In this document: piece by piece, positions 63,356 through 64,000 of the stretch
How the letters are laid out: each line of letters opens with the position of its first letter
Position numbering within the stretch: position 1 is the stretch's first letter
Assembly (NCBI GenBank): GCA_033875315.1
Contig: JANRJG010000003.1
Coordinates: 237,189-301,188, forward strand
From: Candidatus Methylacidiphilales bacterium
GTDB lineage: Bacteria > Verrucomicrobiota > Verrucomicrobiia > Methylacidiphilales > CAZTYG01
Reading direction: 5' to 3'
Length of the DNA: 64,000 nucleotides
Notes under the pieces: model-generated
Database searches by the model: none
Seen by the model: the letters and a program-made list of their open reading frames with translations, nothing else
Told to the model about the DNA's origin: nothing
Translations under genes and position numbers: made by a program

Positions 63356-63428
63356 GGGGGTATAGCTCAGTTGGTAGAGCGTCTCGTTCGCAATGAGAAG
63401 GTCAGGGGTTCGAGCCCCCTTACCTCCA
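63356..63428 (+). tRNA. tRNA-Ala (anticodon CGC)
   Basis: This 73-nt sequence folds as a normal cloverleaf. The acceptor arm GGGGGTA pairs with TACCTCC, including the G3-U70 pair that marks alanine tRNAs. The D arm has GCTCAGTTGGTAGAGC. The anticodon stem TCTCG/TGAGA holds the loop TTCGCAA, giving anticodon CGC for GCG codons. The T loop is TTCGAGC. The discriminator base is A and the CCA end is not encoded. Confidence 0.96.
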
Positions 63429-63460
63429 GCCTTCGCTGAAGGTTCTACGAAAGCGAAGGC
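63429..63460 (+). repeat. Perfect inverted repeat right after tRNA-Ala
   Basis: GCCTTCGCT (63429-63437) and AGCGAAGGC (63452-63460) with a 14-nt loop. It begins at the base after the discriminator, so it could be a transcription stop, a processing hairpin or part of an attachment site. Confidence 0.6.
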
Positions 63461-64000
63461 TGCCGCGACGTAGTGTATGCGGACGTCATAACTGACCGAA
63501 ACCCGGACGACATTAGTGAAATTCGGACATCGTTTGGGTCAGTGACCTGAAATCGACCTCTGTGGGCGTCCTTGGAGGGCATTTCATCTCACCTGACAAT
63601 TTCATCCCCATGAAGGTCAAAGCGGATCACCTACCCCCCTTTTTGCCCCCAACCATGAAAATGACTGTCCAGGTAAGAAAAAGGTGAACTATTTTCGTCA
63701 GGGCGGGAGTATAGGAGTATGAAAACACCGATACCTTCCCAGACGCCCCATAAGCTGCCCAGCAAGGCTCAGTTGCTCGGTGAGATGGCCAGGCGCCTGA
63801 GCGCATATAAGACAGCAGGTAGGATAGTGGCCCTCTACCGAATAGGGTGGACGGGGAAGAACTAGAGCATTTCCGGATCATATAGACACATAATGTGCAT
63901 GAGTGAAGTAGTTGATACATTCTTGTGGAGTGAACAGTGACAAGCAGTCTGCGACCGCCCGCATGAGTTCTTCGTAGGTTCTTGCACAAGCCCGGCGTAA
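63461..64000. other. Lower-GC tail without a convincing gene
   Basis: Base composition is visibly lower in G+C than the rest of the window and long GC-type open frames stop. It holds an imperfect 13-bp inverted repeat (63490-63502 with 63534-63546, 11 of 13 pairs) and three degenerate direct copies of CGGACGTCAT (63480, 63504, 63524). The only small frame with a good Shine-Dalgarno is at 63719. It could be the start of an island integrated at the tRNA. Confidence 0.5.
63719..63865 (+). CDS. Possible 48-residue small protein
   Basis: The frame begins MKTPIPSQTPHKLPSKAQL, has GGGAG about 9 nt before the ATG and is basic, with a helical centre (LLGEMARRLSAYKTAGRIVALYRI). I do not recognise it. 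It could be a short regulatory protein or the leftover of a larger gene. Ribosome-binding site and composition are the only support. Confidence 0.28.
   Translation: MKTPIPSQTPHKLPSKAQLLGEMARRLSAYKTAGRIVALYRIGWTGKN

Noticed and set aside
63627..63989. 120-residue minus-strand frame at the window end
   Set aside because: Composition is rich in Ser, Tyr and Cys with no start signal or motif; the frame looks accidental in lower-GC DNA.

Overview
The window is a GC-rich stretch of a Gram-negative chromosome: Tol-Pal, LPS-type glycosyltransferases, MurJ and Tat/Sec-exported proteins. Its gene content and protein style (AlaRS of the type I associate with Opitutae, a SecA with a long variable insert and no C-terminal zinc motif, DUF4388/PATAN proteins, a stand-alone AP2-domain protein, a lysine-rich histone-H1-like tail) best fit the phylum Verrucomicrobiota. 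That assignment is an inference from recognised families, not a database result. Most of the window is ordinary core genome with short spacers. Many genes lack an obvious Shine-Dalgarno and sit only 6-13 nt behind a -10-like box.

Layout. 1-5.8 kb: a MuiA-like protein, then tolQ-tolR-tolA-tolB-pal closed by a strong terminator. 5.8-9.3 kb: envelope sugar genes (a frameshifted heptosyltransferase, a WaaE-like transferase) and murJ. 9.5-11.1 kb: infA and, on the minus strand, ychF. 11.4-16 kb: an ammonium transporter with a long N-terminal extension, two DUF4388 proteins and a secreted low-complexity protein. 16-22.5 kb: CbiX-like chelatase, DUF2851 protein, an HtrA protease and secA. 22.6-31.1 kb: a run of closely packed plus-strand genes with a hybrid histidine kinase, an Rsm22-like methyltransferase, a GH18-like/CE4/GT2 fusion and a GH26 enzyme. 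31.1-38.5 kb: cinA-recA, mgtE and an aberrant alaS. 38.8-41.2 kb: nuoA, a MidA-family methyltransferase and an HDAC-family deacetylase on the minus strand. 41.5-51.5 kb: AP2 protein, phosphoesterase, YhaM-like HD protein, phosphohexomutase, NlpC/P60 protein, serS, a zinc-ribbon protein, citrate synthase and a pseudouridine synthase. 51.6-63.1 kb: cNMP-binding protein, ABC-F ATPase, DUF2723-like membrane protein, RhlE-type helicase, transglutaminase, YebC-family regulator, MEKHLA protein, Ser/Thr kinase and recQ. 63.36 kb: tRNA-Ala(CGC), followed by about 570 nt of lower-GC DNA with no convincing gene.

The main discovery candidate is alaS. A complete REP-associated tyrosine transposase (RAYT) unit lies inside the AlaRS reading frame, between the catalytic/tRNA-recognition part and the editing domain. 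The unit is 645 nt (exactly 215 codons), is bounded by perfect 22-bp inverted repeats, keeps the HUH and Tyr catalytic signatures, and contains no stop codon. A 112-bp non-coding element with nearly the same 22-bp ends lies just downstream of alaS. The AlaRS C-terminal region also drops to roughly 42-48% G+C, which suggests a mosaic gene.

Other points of interest are a heptanucleotide repeat that could switch the heptosyltransferase on and off, an intergenic repeat family built on a 9-nt unit (CTTCGCGNN), several other REP-like doublets, and an AP2-protein gene with an inverted repeat overlapping its promoter.
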